Assembly (NCBI GenBank): GCA_964035015.1
Contig: OZ035998.1
Coordinates: forward strand, 29,659,529-29,723,528
Reading direction: 5' to 3'
Length of the DNA: 64,000 nt
From: Corallium rubrum
Lineage: Eukaryota; Cnidaria; Anthozoa; Scleralcyonacea; Coralliidae
Every line of letters begins with the position of its first letter. Within the stretch, counting starts at the first letter, position 1. Shown in pieces: positions 63,726-64,000 of the stretch. The translations under genes were made by a program, and so were the position numbers. Below the pieces are notes generated by a model. The model was not told where the DNA came from and did not search any database. It saw nothing but the letters and a program-made list of their open reading frames with translations.

Positions 63726-63840
63726 CGCTCTTTGCGTCAGGAGATATCGGCGGTTCTGGTTTCACTCAGAAGCTTCCAAAACATCATATTTCTCATCTCA
63801 AATGATTAAAGAACAAAACCGTATAGGAAATATTTTGACA
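63726..63840. repeat. Dispersed repeat shared with 41580-41715
   Basis: GGCGGTTCTGGTTTCACTCA, GAAGCTTCCAAAACATCATA and ATTTTGACAGGTAT match the RAD23 intron 8 copy with a few changes. Confidence 0.85.
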
Positions 63841-64000
63841 GGTATTGTATTTGCTTTGATATTAAACAGGCAAGTTGACTCATTTTGACTTGGTAAAAAC
63901 GATAGAAGATTTGCATATTATTGGAAAAATATTGCACTAAATCTAAAATGCGGACAAGGTTTTATTCCTTTACTGTTGTTCAACATTGTGGCAAAGTTTG

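Larger units (their letters stand above)
61764..64000. other. Intergenic, scattered repeats
   Basis: Holds a palindromic MITE (62731-62878), a degraded copy of the short TTAA MITE core (about 63215-63265), a tandem duplication (63351-63690) and a dispersed repeat (63726-63840). The ORFs at 62337 and 63271 have no recognised domain. Confidence 0.55.

Overview
This window looks like animal nuclear DNA, most likely from an anthozoan cnidarian such as a coral or sea anemone. The grounds are an AT-rich background, many spliced genes with GT/AG introns, dense small DNA transposons and microsatellites, and transposon-borne protein types (THAP-like, HIRAN-like, HECT plus integrase) that I associate with cnidarian genomes. 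The lineage is an inference; the eukaryotic nature is seen directly in the exon structure.

Host genes. The main gene is a complete RAD23 homologue on the + strand, in 13 coding exons from 22054 to 51279. All junctions are canonical and the spliced frame stays open for 393 codons. It encodes a ubiquitin-like domain, UBA1, the XPC-binding (STI1) domain and UBA2. A single-exon dynein light chain of the Tctex type lies at 6105-6716. A possible signal-peptide exon lies on the - strand at 1243-1291.

Mobile elements fill almost everything else. At 1-640 there is a remnant resembling a Penelope-like retroelement. At 3410-5948 a complete pogo-like DNA transposon has TA target duplications, a frameshifted transposase and a divergent HIRAN-like ORF. 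At 6946-16300 a 9.4 kb transposon has terminal inverted repeats of about 560 bp that reach both start codons. It carries a HECT ubiquitin ligase gene with a UBZ-like zinc finger on the + strand and a convergent integrase-type transposase on the - strand. Two hAT-type MITEs have landed in its exons and a third element in an intron. A deletion derivative of the same transposon lies at 48018-48208.

The RAD23 introns hold a near-perfect 105 bp-arm hairpin, a hAT element whose 8-bp target duplication copies a splice donor, TTAA-flanked MITEs, a truncated CR1-like LINE between hammerhead-like inverted repeats, and long AT, TTCG and AGTGT arrays. The right part (51.3-64 kb) has no convincing intact host gene. 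It holds a decayed THAP-domain ORF, a 5S-rRNA-derived SINE, nested hAT and TTAA MITEs, and a hAT transposase remnant.
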